DNA from: G964020055 sp964020055
GTDB lineage: Bacteria; Pseudomonadota; Alphaproteobacteria; WRAU01; Hepatincolaceae
DNA length: 64,000 nt
Reading direction: 5' to 3'
NCBI GenBank assembly: GCA_964020055.1
Contig: OZ026533.1
Location: forward strand, 1-64,000
Made by a program: the position numbers and the translations under genes. Below are positions 63,900-64,000 of the stretch, piece after piece. The notes below the pieces were generated by a model, which had not been told where the DNA came from, made no database searches, and worked only from the letters and a program-made list of their open reading frames with translations. Each line of letters begins with the position of its first letter. The stretch's first letter is position 1.

Positions 63900-64000
63900 T
63901 TATTTATTTTTTAATAAACAAACAACACCAGGTAATTGTTTTCCTTCCATCCATTCTAAAAAGGCACCACCTGCTGTAGAAATGTATGTAAAATTATCAT
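63900..64000 (-). CDS. pgk: Phosphoglycerate kinase (3' end only)
   Basis: The reverse strand has an open frame to the window edge and a TAA at 63900-63902. The last 32 residues include FTYISTAGGAFLEWMEGK and QLPGVV, the invariant C-terminal region of phosphoglycerate kinase (S-T-G-G-G/A-A-F-L/S-LE). The rest lies beyond the window. Confidence 0.92.
   Translation of the reverse strand, partial: DNFTYISTAGGAFLEWMEGKQLPGVVCLLKNK

Noticed and set aside
1..64000. Mobile elements, prophage, CRISPR and toxin-antitoxin modules
   Set aside because: No transposase, integrase, cas or TA-type genes, and no regular repeat-spacer arrangement was found.

Overview
The window is AT-rich (by eye about a quarter G+C) bacterial chromosome, densely packed with housekeeping genes, with three tRNA genes and no rRNA, insertion sequence, phage or CRISPR array. 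Several gene neighbourhoods are typical of Alphaproteobacteria: lgt-midA-pgeF, prs, rplY-pth-ychF, nadD-rsfS-rlmH-gpmI-envC-ctpA-rppH, tRNA-Ala/aroA-cmk-rpsA, accD-folC and tsaE-addB-addA. The AddAB (not RecBCD) nuclease and an HdaA-type DnaA regulator agree. The base composition and several shortened or degenerate proteins suggest a reduced, probably host-associated lineage (Rickettsiales/Holosporales-like); that placement is inference.

Layout. 1-1838: HdaA (its first base lies just outside the window) convergent with RNase D. 2071-5551: two glycosyltransferases, an LPP20-like lipoprotein and a small membrane protein. 5620-10706 (minus): a cluster of ubiT, ubiU and ubiV, the oxygen-independent ubiquinone hydroxylation genes, preceded by a class A PBP-like protein that has lost its recognisable catalytic motifs. 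10872-14800: tRNA-Arg(ACG), a small exported protein, then rpmH-rnpA-yidD-yidC-engB. 14827-21179 (minus): ychF, pth, rplY, prs, pgeF, midA, lgt. 21323: a HugZ-type heme-degrading protein. 22129-30604 (minus): pgsA, uvrC and the rppH-to-nadD block. 30772-35101: a disordered protein, obgE-rpmA-rplU, three exported proteins (two of them paralogous lipoproteins) and tRNA-Ala(GGC). 35188-41318 (plus): aroA, cmk, rpsA, accD, folC. 41324-51473: addA, addB, tsaE, a TrxR-like ferredoxin/flavodoxin-NADP reductase, a DivL-like histidine-kinase-fold protein lacking the phospho-acceptor His, and recX. 51587-63828: an ABC-2 permease, hslO, tRNA-Gln(TTG), a 61-residue orphan, trkH, ispE, a TPR protein, a uracil-DNA glycosylase, slt, trmJ, dsbB with two small membrane proteins, and a YqaA-family protein. 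63900-64000 is the 3' end of pgk.

How it fits together. The genes cover translation (L34, L25, L21, L27, S1, tRNA and rRNA modification), membrane-protein and lipoprotein biogenesis (YidC/YidD/Lgt), DNA repair (UvrC, AddAB, RecX, UDG), lipid and isoprenoid synthesis (PgsA, AccD, IspE), redox (FNR, DsbB, Hsp33) and cell-envelope remodelling (Slt, EnvC, S41 protease). The least ordinary items are the UbiTUV cluster with a pseudo-PBP upstream, the DivL-like pseudokinase beside the addAB locus, the HugZ heme-degrading protein, an S41 protease without a PDZ domain, and several orphan exported or disordered proteins. I found no clearly new multi-gene system; the pseudo-PBP/ubiTUV cluster is the best candidate for an unexpected functional link.
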